The notes: generated by a model not told the origin, from the letters alone. 64,000 nucleotides of DNA from Desulfitobacterium dehalogenans ATCC 51507 (GCF_000243155.2 NC_018017.1:2728001-2792000), one strand, 5' to 3'; counted from the stretch's first letter, positions 34,213-43,864 are shown. Numbers and translations are program-made.

Positions 34213-35318
34213 GGGTTGGCATTGGCTTTCTTGGTAACATTATTGACCAAATTGGCAGCCATGATCCTAAAGCCGGTGGCATTGCCGAACTGAGGATTAT
34301 CAATCAATACTTTATTTTCAAATTGGAGATGGTCAAATACCATGTCTCCTACTTTCCCTGCCACAAGAACCGTATGGATCTTCCCAAGCATTGGCTTCAG
34401 AGACTTTTTGACCTCACGGGAAATATCTGCTCCCAATTGCTGGAGCATTTCCTGCATCACGGGATTGAGATTAATAGCACCAGTGTTCCAAGGATACATC
34501 CCTTCATTGACACGGAATACTTTGTCCAATTCCTTATCGTCGGTTTCGATGGGGTTTGCATGGTTAAGGGTCATTTCCTTCAACCTCTCAGCTACACCGG
34601 TATAAGCCCACTTCAGCCCTTTTTCGATGCTGAAAGAATTAGGGGGATCAAGCATGACACCATCATAAAAGGTCGCAACATCCGTGGTTCTGAAACCTGG
34701 GTCGATCACTACCACATAACCATTGAAAAGCTTAGGGCTGATGGGGATTCCATATTCATTGAGGGTCTCTTTAATAAATACTCCATAACTTTGCGGAAGG
34801 ACCCGGGAACGGATGATGGTCAGCTGACGGGTCTGACCTTTAAAGGGTCCCGAACGAAAGGCTACCGACCAAGATCCCTTAAGCTCAGCCTCGTACTTGT
34901 CCTTCAGGGCTGCATAGTATTTGACAGGGACTCCTGTTCCTAAATAAATATTAGCCTTAGATTCTTTTTGAGCAATAGCCAAAGCTACAACAAGCAAAGC
35001 AGTGGCTTCTTCATCGGTTGATTTATCCTCGTCCCAGCAATAGTGTGCTTCATTGGGATTCAAGCTTTCAGCAAGGCTTCCCATAAAATAATGGCGGGAA
35101 ACTCCCGTGGAGTGATTGGTAACGATGACATCCAAAGAACTGATCTGCATTTCTTCATCGGTTCCCCGGCTTACATTGCCACTACCCAAGGTCGAAAAAA
35201 TACGTTCATTTCCTTTGCATATGACTGCTGGGAATAATACTTTAGTATCTCCCGCATCCAGCTTAATGGCTCCAAATCCCGGATCCCCTCCGGCTACGAG
35301 AATATCGTTTTCAAACAC
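34209..35318 (-). CDS. ParM/StbA-like actin homologue
   Basis: 369-residue actin-fold ATPase of the ParM/Alp group. Phosphate-1 motif AGGDPGFGAIKLD at residue 9-21, phosphate-2 VVIDPGFRTTDVATF at about 205-219 and the adenosine motif LVAGKVGDMV at about 323-332. Such proteins form filaments that segregate plasmids; here the gene sits between the germination operon and the CNNM gene, with no replication or partition genes. Only one partner gene is coupled to it. No iteron array was seen upstream (35319-35405). Confidence 0.88.
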   Translation of the reverse strand: MFENDILVAGGDPGFGAIKLDAGDTKVLFPAVICKGNERIFSTLGSGNVSRGTDEEMQISSLDVIVTNHSTGVSRHYFMGSLAESLNPNEAHYCWDEDKSTDEEATALLVVALAIAQKESKANIYLGTGVPVKYYAALKDKYEAELKGSWSVAFRSGPFKGQTRQLTIIRSRVLPQSYGVFIKETLNEYGIPISPKLFNGYVVVIDPGFRTTDVATFYDGVMLDPPNSFSIEKGLKWAYTGVAERLKEMTLNHANPIETDDKELDKVFRVNEGMYPWNTGAINLNPVMQEMLQQLGADISREVKKSLKPMLGKIHTVLVAGKVGDMVFDHLQFENKVLIDNPQFGNATGFRIMAANLVNNVTKKANANP

Positions 35319-35405
35319 AGGTGTTCCTCCTCGTCAATTCGTGGAATCTCCATGTAAAACCCTATTATTCTCCATTGTATACCACATTTTGCTTAGCGTC
35401 TATCC

Positions 35406-36584
35406 TTATCGAACGGACCCGGGATCATCAACCACAGCTTTAACAAGTATCTCTACATCCAGATCGGGAAAGATTTTCTCCCAATTATCCTTGTGTTGAT
35501 TCCAGTAGTCTGGATATTTCCTTTGAGTCGCTAATCCAAACCCAAGAATATCAGAATTAAGCTCCTTTTGGGCCTTTTCTAGGACAACTTGAACTTCCCC
35601 TATCACAGCTTGGCTTAGAATCGCCTCTAATTCCTTGAAATTCTCCTTAGTTACGGCTTCATTATTATCGGTTCGCTCCCCTAGGTTGCAGGTAACATTA
35701 ATATCGATAACAAATCTTAACTTTTCACCTTCCAGAACCGGTTTTACTCGACTCTTTGCTCGTATAATCTCGAAGGATAACCGCCCCTCAAGGCCAGAAG
35801 AACCTTCAGCCCGATTTGTCTTTTTAACCCCTTCCATAGTATGGGCTGTAATGATCCCTCCTTTGATATCGTTATGAACCCAGAGATATCCTCGTGCCTC
35901 CTCTGCATCCAGCCAGGCTATCAGCTTGTCTTCCTTAAATGCTCCTCCTCCTATCATATGGAAGGTTGGTTCTCCCTTTTCTTCATAGAACTTTATTTTC
36001 CCTAAGGTAGGCTCGATTCCTTCTGTGTAAATCATGTTGGTAAAGTCCAGAATGTTCTTCGGTATACCTTTGGACGTGGATTTATAATCCTCAACCAGGA
36101 GTTTTAAGTGCATTGCAGAAACCAGGGACTCTTTGGAAGGAGCTCTGATTATCTCCTCCGCCTTCCCTTCTGTCAACATAATCCAAGTAAACAAACGGAT
36201 TTCAGGGTCACGTTCTAAAAAATCCAGAGCAGGTAGAAGCCCGGCTCTGGCCAAATCCTCCCCAATCACGATCACTTGATTATGAGGGTAAAAAAGCCGA
36301 TCCCCTGATTTAGTCATCAAATCTCGTGCCACCTCAAATAAAGTCTCACCTTCGCTGGTTAGAATCCTAGTGGATGTTTTGCTCTGTTGACCTTTGGTTG
36401 TATAGGCCTGGGGATTAATGACCTCAACTGTCAGTCGTAACTTCCCTTGCTCGCTAAGGTCCAATCCCATGGCACTGACGACCCCGATCTCATTCAGTTC
36501 TTGATGGCTCCAGCACCCCGGCAATAAAAGTAAAAGGAATAGGGCTATGAGGATTACCCATCTCTTCATATATCGAATGATCAT
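35406..36584 (-). CDS. Spore germinant receptor lipoprotein, GerC subunit
   Basis: 392-residue GerAC/GerKC family lipoprotein. Signal peptide with lipobox LPGC (Cys near 28), then the family start SHQELNEIGVVSAMGLD and the conserved RLFTWIMLTEG region. It is the outer, lipid-anchored subunit of a Ger receptor that senses nutrients in spores. Last gene of a gerB-gerA-gerC operon, 6 nt after gerA. Expression in the forespore is expected. Confidence 0.93.
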   Translation of the reverse strand: MIIRYMKRWVILIALFLLLLLPGCWSHQELNEIGVVSAMGLDLSEQGKLRLTVEVINPQAYTTKGQQSKTSTRILTSEGETLFEVARDLMTKSGDRLFYPHNQVIVIGEDLARAGLLPALDFLERDPEIRLFTWIMLTEGKAEEIIRAPSKESLVSAMHLKLLVEDYKSTSKGIPKNILDFTNMIYTEGIEPTLGKIKFYEEKGEPTFHMIGGGAFKEDKLIAWLDAEEARGYLWVHNDIKGGIITAHTMEGVKKTNRAEGSSGLEGRLSFEIIRAKSRVKPVLEGEKLRFVIDINVTCNLGERTDNNEAVTKENFKELEAILSQAVIGEVQVVLEKAQKELNSDILGFGLATQRKYPDYWNQHKDNWEKIFPDLDVEILVKAVVDDPGSVR

Positions 36585-36590
36585 CTTTGT

Positions 36591-38120
36591 TTAACTTCCT
36601 TTTACTTTTTTTAAGCTATTTTTCATAGCCTTTTTACTTTGACGCCGGTAAGGACTGAGTAAGGACGGGCGGGATAGCATGGACCAAAGAGGGGAGCGGA
36701 TCATGCCATCTTTCAAATCACCGATATTGGTTGGGACAATAGGAGAAAGATAAGGAATGCCAAAAGAACGTACGGACAGCAAATGAATAACAATGGCTAA
36801 CAGGGCCATCAGCCAGCCAAACATTCCCAAAAAAGATGTGGCCACGAGAAAATATAACCGCAGCAGGGACACTGGTCCAGTCATAGGCGGAACAAGAAAC
36901 CCTGAAATAACTGTGAGGGCAACCAGAATCACCATAACTTGGCTGAATAAGCCCGCCTGTACCGCTGCCTCCCCGACGACCAAGGCTCCTACGATACTTA
37001 CTGCCTGACCCACCGTATGGGGCATACGTATGCCTGCCTCCCGAAGAATCTCGTAGACCATACCCATACCCAAAGCTTCGATGATCACCGGAAATGGTAT
37101 TCCTTCGCGACCGGCACTCATACTTATTAATAGGCTGGTAGGAACCATCTCCTGATGATAGGTCTGGATAGCTACATAGAAAGCAGGAAGTGTGGTGGAG
37201 AAGTAAAAAGCCAGGTAGCGGATGAGCCGAACCAGGGAAGCATAATAGGGCCGGGAATAATAATCTTCAGGATTTTGAAAGGCCTCCACAAAAAGGTAGG
37301 GCACCGTGATGACAAAAGGGGTTCCATCCACCAGGATTCCTACCCTGCCTTCTAGCAGTTTTGCTGTCAATTTATCGGGTTTTTCTGTAGTTCCCACAGT
37401 AGGAAAAATTGATTGAGGAGCATCTTCAATCAGTTGTTCAATATAACCGCTCTCCAGAATTCCGTCAATATCAATGGATTGAAGGCGCCTCTTCACTTCA
37501 TCCACAATCTTTGGGTTAGCTATACCTTCGATGTAGGCCACATAGATGGTGGTATTGGTTCTTTGTCCAAGGCTCATGGCTTCCAAACGTAAATGCTGGT
37601 CCTTTATTTTACGTCGGAGTAAAGAAGCATTCACCTCAATTCTTTCCACAAATCCTTCCCGGGGCCCCCGGATGGTGGACTCAGTTTCCGATTGCTGAAC
37701 ATTACGGGTCTCAGCACCGAAGGTCTCAAGAAGCAAAACCTCCCCCGCTCCCTCTAAAAAAAGAGCCGTTCGACTGGATAATATCCCCCGCACCACTTCA
37801 TCAAGGGTCTTCACAGTATTAATTAAGCTATTACTTAGGACATCTCTGTGTAAAATCTTGAGAGAGAGGATTGGCTCAGAACCCTCTGCTTGCTCCGAAT
37901 TCTTCTCAGCGCTTCGAAAATCTAGGAGAGGCCTGATCACAAAAGCACTCATGTATTGCCGATCCACTAATCCATCAAGATACACCAAAAAACCTTTGCT
38001 CGTTTTGTCAAACCACAATTCACGAAATGAAAGATCCGCAGAGTTTTTGAAGATATCTTCTAAACGACTTCGATTCTCTTCAAGGTTGGGGGATATGTCT
38101 GATGAATTCTTATCGCTCAT
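36591..38120 (-). CDS. Spore germinant receptor GerA subunit
   Basis: 509-residue GerAA/GerKA family protein: a large soluble N-terminal domain (to about residue 285) with YVAYIEGIANPKIVDEVKRR, the family motif GREGIPFPVIIEALGMG near residue 344, and four to five C-terminal helices. It forms the ligand-gated channel core of the receptor. It overlaps gerB by 11 nt. AGAGGT ribosome site about 7 nt before the ATG. Confidence 0.95.
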   Translation of the reverse strand: MSDKNSSDISPNLEENRSRLEDIFKNSADLSFRELWFDKTSKGFLVYLDGLVDRQYMSAFVIRPLLDFRSAEKNSEQAEGSEPILSLKILHRDVLSNSLINTVKTLDEVVRGILSSRTALFLEGAGEVLLLETFGAETRNVQQSETESTIRGPREGFVERIEVNASLLRRKIKDQHLRLEAMSLGQRTNTTIYVAYIEGIANPKIVDEVKRRLQSIDIDGILESGYIEQLIEDAPQSIFPTVGTTEKPDKLTAKLLEGRVGILVDGTPFVITVPYLFVEAFQNPEDYYSRPYYASLVRLIRYLAFYFSTTLPAFYVAIQTYHQEMVPTSLLISMSAGREGIPFPVIIEALGMGMVYEILREAGIRMPHTVGQAVSIVGALVVGEAAVQAGLFSQVMVILVALTVISGFLVPPMTGPVSLLRLYFLVATSFLGMFGWLMALLAIVIHLLSVRSFGIPYLSPIVPTNIGDLKDGMIRSPLWSMLSRPSLLSPYRRQSKKAMKNSLKKVKGS

Positions 38121-39216
38121 TTGAGGACCTCTTTTTAAATACCTTAAATTTTTGTTTTAAGCTATAAATTATATAAAGGAGAGAGACTCCACATATTTCG
38201 ACGGTTAAACCATAGACTCCAAAGATATTTTTAAAAAACACAGTTTTATCAATACTGGTAGGATTAATAAAGATAGCAAAGACAAATATAACCACCGCAA
38301 TGCCGATCCCCAAAAACATACGGGATTTGCTTGAAAAAATATGCTTTAAACCTTCCACAGCGGCATAGTGAAACAAAGCTAAAGTTAAAAAGGCTCCCGC
38401 TGTCCACGATACTATTTGAAAAGCTTCCGTCCTTTGGATGAAGTTTCCTACATCGACTTTGCGTGCAAGATTGTAGATAGAATACAATTGCCTGGAACTG
38501 ACTTCTACGCCAATAACCATAATGACAAAGAACATGGACGTGGTGATCGCCAGAATACCCAGTCCGACTCCCATGAGCTTTACCTTATACATGGCTTTAG
38601 GATTATTATGATAAGCCATTAAAACACCCATAATAATGCAGATTCCGAACCAAGCAGAAGGAAGCATGGACCCCCTTAGAATCTCACCTATTCCGTGCCG
38701 GAAAACCGGTCTCAAATTATCAAACTCCAGATTCCCTATATTAAACAGCGTCACAAAAAGAAAGGAGCCAAGGACAAAAGGGGCAATAATCTCAGAGAGC
38801 CTCATAATCACCTCAATCCCGGAACAGCAGGCATATGTACTCACCAGTAAAAGCAAAAAAGCAAAGACGTATTTCGGAGTTTCCGGCATCACCACCGAAC
38901 CAAAGAAGTCGATAAGAGCTTGGGTAAGAGTGATGGCTACACTAATAAAGTAAATGCTAAAAATTCCAACGCTTATCTTTCCTAAGGTTTTGCCGAGGAT
39001 TTTCTCACTGTACTGGAAAATCGTCTGATTGATATAATTCCTCCCCATTTTATATAAGAAAAAACCCAGCATTGCTTCTATAACCATAGCCACTAGGATG
39101 GCCTGCCAAAAATCCTGCCTCAACTCTCTTATTAGTAGATTGGGCATGCCTAAAGATAGTGAGACAATAATGAAATATGTACAAAAGGATTGGCGGCTTG
39201 AGATTTTTACATTCAT
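38110..39216 (-). CDS. Spore germinant receptor GerB subunit
   Basis: About 368-residue GerAB/GerKB protein of the amino-acid permease superfamily with ten helices beginning near FCTYFIIVSLSLGMPN. It binds the germinant (usually an amino acid or similar small molecule). First gene of the operon, giving the order B-A-C instead of the classic A-B-C. The start is either ATG 39216 or GTG 39225; neither has a strong ribosome site. Confidence 0.92.
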   Translation of the reverse strand: MNVKISSRQSFCTYFIIVSLSLGMPNLLIRELRQDFWQAILVAMVIEAMLGFFLYKMGRNYINQTIFQYSEKILGKTLGKISVGIFSIYFISVAITLTQALIDFFGSVVMPETPKYVFAFLLLLVSTYACCSGIEVIMRLSEIIAPFVLGSFLFVTLFNIGNLEFDNLRPVFRHGIGEILRGSMLPSAWFGICIIMGVLMAYHNNPKAMYKVKLMGVGLGILAITTSMFFVIMVIGVEVSSRQLYSIYNLARKVDVGNFIQRTEAFQIVSWTAGAFLTLALFHYAAVEGLKHIFSSKSRMFLGIGIAVVIFVFAIFINPTSIDKTVFFKNIFGVYGLTVEICGVSLLYIIYSLKQKFKVFKKRSSNER

Positions 39217-39358
39217 GGATTTCACACTTTCACCATTATAGATAGCTTAGTATTAGGATGAACACTCAGCCTGATACTATGCATCTTCCGAAGGGATTAA
39301 TCTCTTTCCTTTGCCGTGTCGGGGGCAGACCCCTATGCAGCTTTGCGCACACCGCACC

Positions 39359-39388
39359 ATAAAAAAACCGGCCTGTGAGCCGGTTGAA
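39359..39388 (-). terminator. Intrinsic terminator of the DUF815 gene
   Basis: AACCGG/CCGGTT hairpin with TTTTTTTA on the minus strand, 5 nt beyond the DUF815 stop. Confidence 0.85.
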
Positions 39389-39392
39389 AAAA

Positions 39393-40784
39393 CTATGGAT
39401 GAGTCGCCATCCCTTGCTTGGCCAGTAAAAAATTCACAAACTGACGAGCGGTTCTCCCGGAACGGGCGTTATGATTCATAACCCAGCGCAGAGCCTGCTG
39501 CCGCAGATCCTCTCTTGGAATTGCCAGCCCTTCCTGAGCCGCTAATTTCTCGACAATCTTCAGATATCCTTCCTGGTCCGGTGTGGGGAAGGTGACCGTA
39601 ATGCCGAAGCGGTCGGATAAAGACAGCTTTTCCTCCATATTATCCCGTCGGTGGACTTCATCAACTTGGCGTTCGCCAAAGGTTTCTCTTATCAAATGAC
39701 GCCGATTGGAGGTGGCATAAATCAGCACATTTTGAGGCTTTCCTTCCAAGCCCCCCTCCAATAAGGTCTTCAAATTCTTATAATCGCCTTCCGTATCTTC
39801 AAAGGAAAGGTCATCAATAAACAAGATGAACTTTAGAGGCTGCTTAGCCAGGAGCCGAATAATCTTAGGGTAGTCCTGTAGATCTGTTTTCGATAATTCA
39901 ACGAGACGTAGTCCTTGATCACAATATTCCTGCAATAGAGCCTTAACCAAGGAAGATTTACCCGTCCCACGGTTGCCGTAAAGAATCACATTATTGGCCG
40001 GAAGATCTTTCAGGAAAAATTCAGTGTTTTGAAGGATGATTCCCTGCTCCCGTTCTTGATTAATCAATTTGTTTATGCGCATGGGATCGGGGCGTACCCC
40101 TTCAAGCCTTTCTGTCTCGCCCCTCCATTTGAGAGCTATACACTGACCAAACAATCCTGTACCCATAGTTTGATAATAAGAAAGGAGAGCCTCCACCATT
40201 TCTTCTGCCGTCCCTTGAAGCAGACTTTGCTTCAGCCTTCTTTGCCAAGACCAGAGATAACCCTCAGCATAACTTTCTTCTTGCCCATAGGTTTCCGTAG
40301 GATAAGCATCCCCCATCTTCATCTCCTGAAGACTTATCCATATGGGCCAGGTTTTAGGGTGCAAAGGAGCTTCTTGCCAGAGAGCCAGGTTTTCCATCTC
40401 CTGCTCTTCGCACCGCGCATTAACCGCATCCTTGATCTCTTCAGCCGTCAGTTCAGCGATCTCTCGTAAATACAGCAGCTCCCGCCCTGCCAGTTGGCGA
40501 AGCCCGGTCGATACCCTATTCTTCCCCCCCTGGGCTGCTTGCCTGGTGAGCTCATTGTCATCCTGGAGAATACGTTCCCAAAGATAATCCGGCCAATGAA
40601 CCTGGGTAGCTAAGGAGCAGAAATGATGGTAGTCTTTATAGATTTCCATAAGATCAAATTCTTTGCTCCCAATTTTCTGAAGCAGACTCTGGCAAGAAGC
40701 CGCCACTGGGTCTCCTATTAAGCCACGGAACACAACCATTCCATCAAAAAGAAGGGATAATCGAGTTATTTTTGTCCTATTCAC
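39393..40784 (-). CDS. DUF815 family AAA+ ATPase
   Basis: About 463 residues. The N-terminal half is helical; the C-terminal AAA+ module has Walker A YGNRGTGKSS, Walker B FILFIDDLSF, sensor-1 IYATSNRRHL and the arginine-rich GERQVDEVHRRDN. DUF815 proteins are of unknown function, often near cofactor genes. GTG 40784 is preferred (AAGGA 10 nt upstream), since the longer frame to 40832 adds a Cys-rich leader. Divergent from the cobalamin operon. Confidence 0.87.
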   Translation of the reverse strand: MNRTKITRLSLLFDGMVVFRGLIGDPVAASCQSLLQKIGSKEFDLMEIYKDYHHFCSLATQVHWPDYLWERILQDDNELTRQAAQGGKNRVSTGLRQLAGRELLYLREIAELTAEEIKDAVNARCEEQEMENLALWQEAPLHPKTWPIWISLQEMKMGDAYPTETYGQEESYAEGYLWSWQRRLKQSLLQGTAEEMVEALLSYYQTMGTGLFGQCIALKWRGETERLEGVRPDPMRINKLINQEREQGIILQNTEFFLKDLPANNVILYGNRGTGKSSLVKALLQEYCDQGLRLVELSKTDLQDYPKIIRLLAKQPLKFILFIDDLSFEDTEGDYKNLKTLLEGGLEGKPQNVLIYATSNRRHLIRETFGERQVDEVHRRDNMEEKLSLSDRFGITVTFPTPDQEGYLKIVEKLAAQEGLAIPREDLRQQALRWVMNHNARSGRTARQFVNFLLAKQGMATHP

Positions 40785-40900
40785 GCAATGCACATCCTTA
40801 TGTGTTCTAGTACAACTCCTAGACACTATCATAAATCCTTCAATTCCTTAAGTAAAGGGTTGATCTTACCGGAATCTCTCTTTTAATACAAGCCAACTAC

Positions 40901-40928
40901 TTGACAAACTCTCCTTCTTTGGTATTCT
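40901..40928 (+). promoter_or_regulatory. Promoter of the cobTUS riboswitch transcript
   Basis: Consensus TTGACA (40901-40906), 16-bp spacer, TATTCT (40923-40928), ending about 20 nt before the riboswitch. Confidence 0.7.
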
Positions 40929-40950
40929 ATAATTAATTAAAAATTAAACC

Positions 40951-41105
40951 ATTCTTTGGTGCCCCCACGGGGGGGAGAATAGGGAAACCGGTGTGATTCC
41001 GGTGCGGACCCACCACTGTGTAGGATGAGCTTAAACCATAACCACCGGCAACGCCGGGAAGGGGTAAAAAGCGTTTGAATCCAAGCCAGGAGACCTGCCA
41101 GGAAT
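40951..41105 (+). ncRNA. Cobalamin (AdoCbl) riboswitch
   Basis: Second copy of the class: AGGGAAACCGGT, the CCACCACTGTG segment (41010-41020) and the B12 box AAGCCAGGAGACCTGCC (41083-41099), with an extra internal hairpin (CACCGGCAACGCCGGG). It controls cobTUS, the last steps of cobalamin assembly. Confidence 0.95.
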
Positions 41106-41154
41106 GTATAAAGCCTTTCCATGGGTGAATTTGGAAAGCAGCGGCGATGAAGGC

Positions 41155-41198
41155 AAAGTCCCGACCACTTATTAAGTGGCGGGACTTTATTTTTTTTA
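41155..41198 (+). terminator. Riboswitch-controlled terminator
   Basis: Hairpin AAAGTCCCG-A-CCACTT/AAGTGG-CGGGACTTT with ATTTTTTTT, between the B12 box and the cobT ribosome site. Confidence 0.9.
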
Positions 41199-41216
41199 CA
41201 AAGGAGAGGAATAAAG

Positions 41217-42356
41217 ATGAGTAAAACCGAATTAGAACAGGACAAGCTATGGGATGATTTCTTTAAACAGGAGAACCTGGGTGCTGCTTCCCTTGAGGAA
41301 TGTGAAGCCGCATTGAACCATCTTATCCAGGGAATACGCGGTCTTGACGAACAGGCTATGGAAGCGGTACAAGCACGCTTGGATTCCCTGACCAAACCTC
41401 AGGGCAGTTTAGGGGTCCTGGAGACAATTGCCAAGCAATTGGGGGGGATTCAAGGGCAACCTTGGCCGGAAGTAGAAAAAAAGGCCATCCTCGTCATGGC
41501 CGGAGATCATGGTGTGGTGGCCGAAGGTGTCAGTGCCTTCCCTCAAGAAGTAACCCCGCAGATGTTCTATAACTTTTTAAGTGGCGGTGCAGGGATCAAT
41601 GTCCTGGCTCGCCATGCCAACGCTGATGTGATCTGCACCGATGTGGGAATGGCTTTTCCTCTGGACCCGCCTGAGCTCATGGTTCACCGCATCATGAACG
41701 GAACTCATAACATGGCTCTGGGACCCGCCATGAGCCGCAAAGAAGCTCTCCTCTCCCTGCTGACCGGAGCTAAAATCGCCCGCCAGGCTATTGATTCCGG
41801 AGTAAATGTCCTGGCTACTGGGGAAGTAGGGATTGGCAATACGACTCCCAGTGCAGCCATTATTTCTCTCATTACGGGCTTGCCCCCCCAAGAGGTTACC
41901 GGACGGGGAACAGGTCTGGATGATGCGGGACTCATCCGCAAACAAGAGGTTATCGCCCGTTCTATCGAAATCAATCAGCCGGATCCCCAGGATGGGATGG
42001 ATGTTCTCAGCAAAATAGGCGGTTTAGAGATCGGTGCCCTAGCTGGAGCAATTCTTCAAGCAGCCTTTTCCCGTGTCCCCATCCTTTTAGATGGAGTAAT
42101 CTCCACGGCAGCCGCACTCATTGCTACACGTCTCTGCCCCACGGCCCGCTTCTTCCTGATTCCTTCTCATTCTTCCGTGGAAATTGGCCATATTACCGCC
42201 TTGAAAGAACTGGATCTGAAACCCATCATGCACCTGGATTTCAGACTGGGAGAAGGAACAGGGGCCGCTATCGGCTTCCATCTCCTGGATGCCTCCATCC
42301 GCATTCTCAATGAGATGGCTACTTTTGAATCCGCAGGGGTCAGCAGTAAAAACTAA
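41217..42356 (+). CDS. cobT: Nicotinate-nucleotide-dimethylbenzimidazole phosphoribosyltransferase
   Basis: 379-residue enzyme that makes alpha-ribazole phosphate, activating the lower base for cobalamin. Motifs: KPQGSLGVLE near residue 60, MAGDHGVVAEGVS, GEVGIGNTTPSAA and the catalytic glutamate in RLGEGTGAA. An extra acidic N-terminal segment of about 25 residues precedes the usual start. AAGGAGAGG ribosome site; first gene after the riboswitch terminator. Confidence 0.95.
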   Translation: MSKTELEQDKLWDDFFKQENLGAASLEECEAALNHLIQGIRGLDEQAMEAVQARLDSLTKPQGSLGVLETIAKQLGGIQGQPWPEVEKKAILVMAGDHGVVAEGVSAFPQEVTPQMFYNFLSGGAGINVLARHANADVICTDVGMAFPLDPPELMVHRIMNGTHNMALGPAMSRKEALLSLLTGAKIARQAIDSGVNVLATGEVGIGNTTPSAAIISLITGLPPQEVTGRGTGLDDAGLIRKQEVIARSIEINQPDPQDGMDVLSKIGGLEIGALAGAILQAAFSRVPILLDGVISTAAALIATRLCPTARFFLIPSHSSVEIGHITALKELDLKPIMHLDFRLGEGTGAAIGFHLLDASIRILNEMATFESAGVSSKN

Positions 42357-42374
42357 GCATCATTGGAGGTAACT

Positions 42375-42989
42375 ATGTCGGATTTTGTTCTCATAACCGG
42401 CGGGGCCCGCAGCGGTAAAAGCCGCTTTGCCGAGCTCCTGGCAGCCCATCCCGGTCTGCCCGTAATCTACATTGCCACAGCACAAGTCTACGATGAGGAA
42501 ATGGCTTTGCGTGTCAAAAAACATCAAGACCAGCGTCCTTCCCATTGGGACTTAGTGGAAGAGCCCCTTGCCCTCTCATCGGTGTTGGAACGACATGCCC
42601 AGGACAAGGCGGTACTCTTGGTGGACTGTGTGACCCTGTGGCTGACCAATCTTCTTCTTGCCAACTATCCGGCAGAGGATGATTTGCCTGAGCAGGAGTA
42701 TACCCGAGCCCTCCATAGGATAGAGCAGGAGATTCTGGAACAGGTCCGCACCATCGCTCATATAGCCCAGGATATTACCCCTCAGGTGATTATGGTCACC
42801 AATGAGGTGGGAGACGGTATCGTTCCCGATAATCCTCTTTCCAGAGTGTATCGGGATCTGGCCGGCAGGGCCAACCAGATCCTCGGTCAAGGTGCCCAAC
42901 AGGTCTATTCGGTCGTTGCCGGTTATCCGACGGAGATCAAAGCCACCGGCCAGGCTTTATTGGATTCCTTGCGGCGCGAGGATTCCTAG
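42375..42989 (+). CDS. cobU: Adenosylcobinamide kinase/guanylyltransferase
   Basis: Bifunctional enzyme that phosphorylates adenosylcobinamide and transfers GMP. P-loop GGARSGKSRF at residues 8-17, guanylylation histidine in the KKHQDQRPSHW segment, and MVTNEVGDGIVP near residue 140. ATG 42375 has GGAGGT 5 nt upstream; the longer frame starts at a TTG inside that site. Starts 18 nt after cobT and ends 1 nt before cobS. Confidence 0.95.
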   Translation: MSDFVLITGGARSGKSRFAELLAAHPGLPVIYIATAQVYDEEMALRVKKHQDQRPSHWDLVEEPLALSSVLERHAQDKAVLLVDCVTLWLTNLLLANYPAEDDLPEQEYTRALHRIEQEILEQVRTIAHIAQDITPQVIMVTNEVGDGIVPDNPLSRVYRDLAGRANQILGQGAQQVYSVVAGYPTEIKATGQALLDSLRREDS

Positions 42990-42990
42990 C

Positions 42991-43743
42991 ATGCGCAAAT
43001 TATGGATCGCCCTGACCTTTCTCACACGAATACCTCTTCCACAGCCGGAAAATGTGACCACGGAGGAGTTCACTCAAAGCCAGCATTATTATCCCTTAGT
43101 GGGCTTAATTCTGGGGGGAACACTCTGGCTGGCCCTCATCCTGCTCCTTCCCCACTACCCACCTCTGGTTACGGCCGCTTTACTCCTTACCCTGGAACTC
43201 ATTCTCACCGGGGGAATCCATCTTGATGGATTTATGGACAGCATGGATGGATTGCTTTCAGCACGGACACCTGAACGCATGCTGGAGATTATGAAGGACA
43301 GCCATGTGGGAGCCTTCGGCGCCGTAAGTGCCATGGTTTACCTGCTGCTCAAATTCACTCTCCTGGCCGGACTCCTTGCCCTCCCCTCACCTTTTGTTCC
43401 TTACCTCATTCTTTTCATGCCCATCCTATCCCGCTGGATTTTTCAGATTGGGGTTCATTTCTTCCCTTACGCCCGGGCCCAGGGCTTCGGTCAGGGATTT
43501 CATGAAGCCTCCCTTAAAACCCGGTGGTTATTCTTAGGTGAAGGCTTGCTGCTCCTTTTCCTCACCTATTGGGTTCTGCACTGGCCGGGGATTTCCGGCT
43601 TTATTCTAGCCACCCTATTCATCCTCTTTTTCACTCGCAAGGTGTCCCGTCTTCTGGGAGGGTTAACCGGGGATCTTTATGGCGCCAGCATTGAACTCTC
43701 CGAACTGCTCTTTCTTTTGGGGGCATTCCCTCTGATTTCTTAG
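42991..43743 (+). CDS. cobS: Adenosylcobinamide-GDP ribazoletransferase (cobalamin synthase)
   Basis: 250-residue membrane enzyme joining AdoCbi-GDP and alpha-ribazole. Starts MRKLWIALTFLTRIPLP; the catalytic motif GGIHLDGFMDSMDGLLSA lies near residue 75 and DSHVGAFGAVSAM near 104; about seven helices. The ATG at 42991 is used because an upstream in-frame extension only reads the cobU gene out of frame. Last gene of the cobTUS set. Confidence 0.95.
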   Translation: MRKLWIALTFLTRIPLPQPENVTTEEFTQSQHYYPLVGLILGGTLWLALILLLPHYPPLVTAALLLTLELILTGGIHLDGFMDSMDGLLSARTPERMLEIMKDSHVGAFGAVSAMVYLLLKFTLLAGLLALPSPFVPYLILFMPILSRWIFQIGVHFFPYARAQGFGQGFHEASLKTRWLFLGEGLLLLFLTYWVLHWPGISGFILATLFILFFTRKVSRLLGGLTGDLYGASIELSELLFLLGAFPLIS

Positions 43744-43780
43744 AACTTGTCCGAAATTCGTAATCCGTTCCGAATTAACA

Positions 43781-43837
43781 AAAGAGGCCGTTGCTCAACG
43801 AACTGTGAAGTTCACTGGGCAACGGTCTCTTAGTTTT
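43781..43837. terminator. Bidirectional intrinsic terminator
   Basis: AAGAGGCCGTTGC pairs with GCAACGGTCTCTT (one mismatch region), with an inner GAACT/AGTTC; between convergent cobS and the aminotransferase gene. Confidence 0.85.
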
Positions 43838-43864
43838 AGTACAGGTAGTAAAGCTTTTTCAAGC

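Noticed and set aside
34323-34943. 206-codon plus-strand frame opposite the ParM-like gene
   Set aside because: Shadow of the actin gene, which has clear motifs; no plausible domain in this frame.
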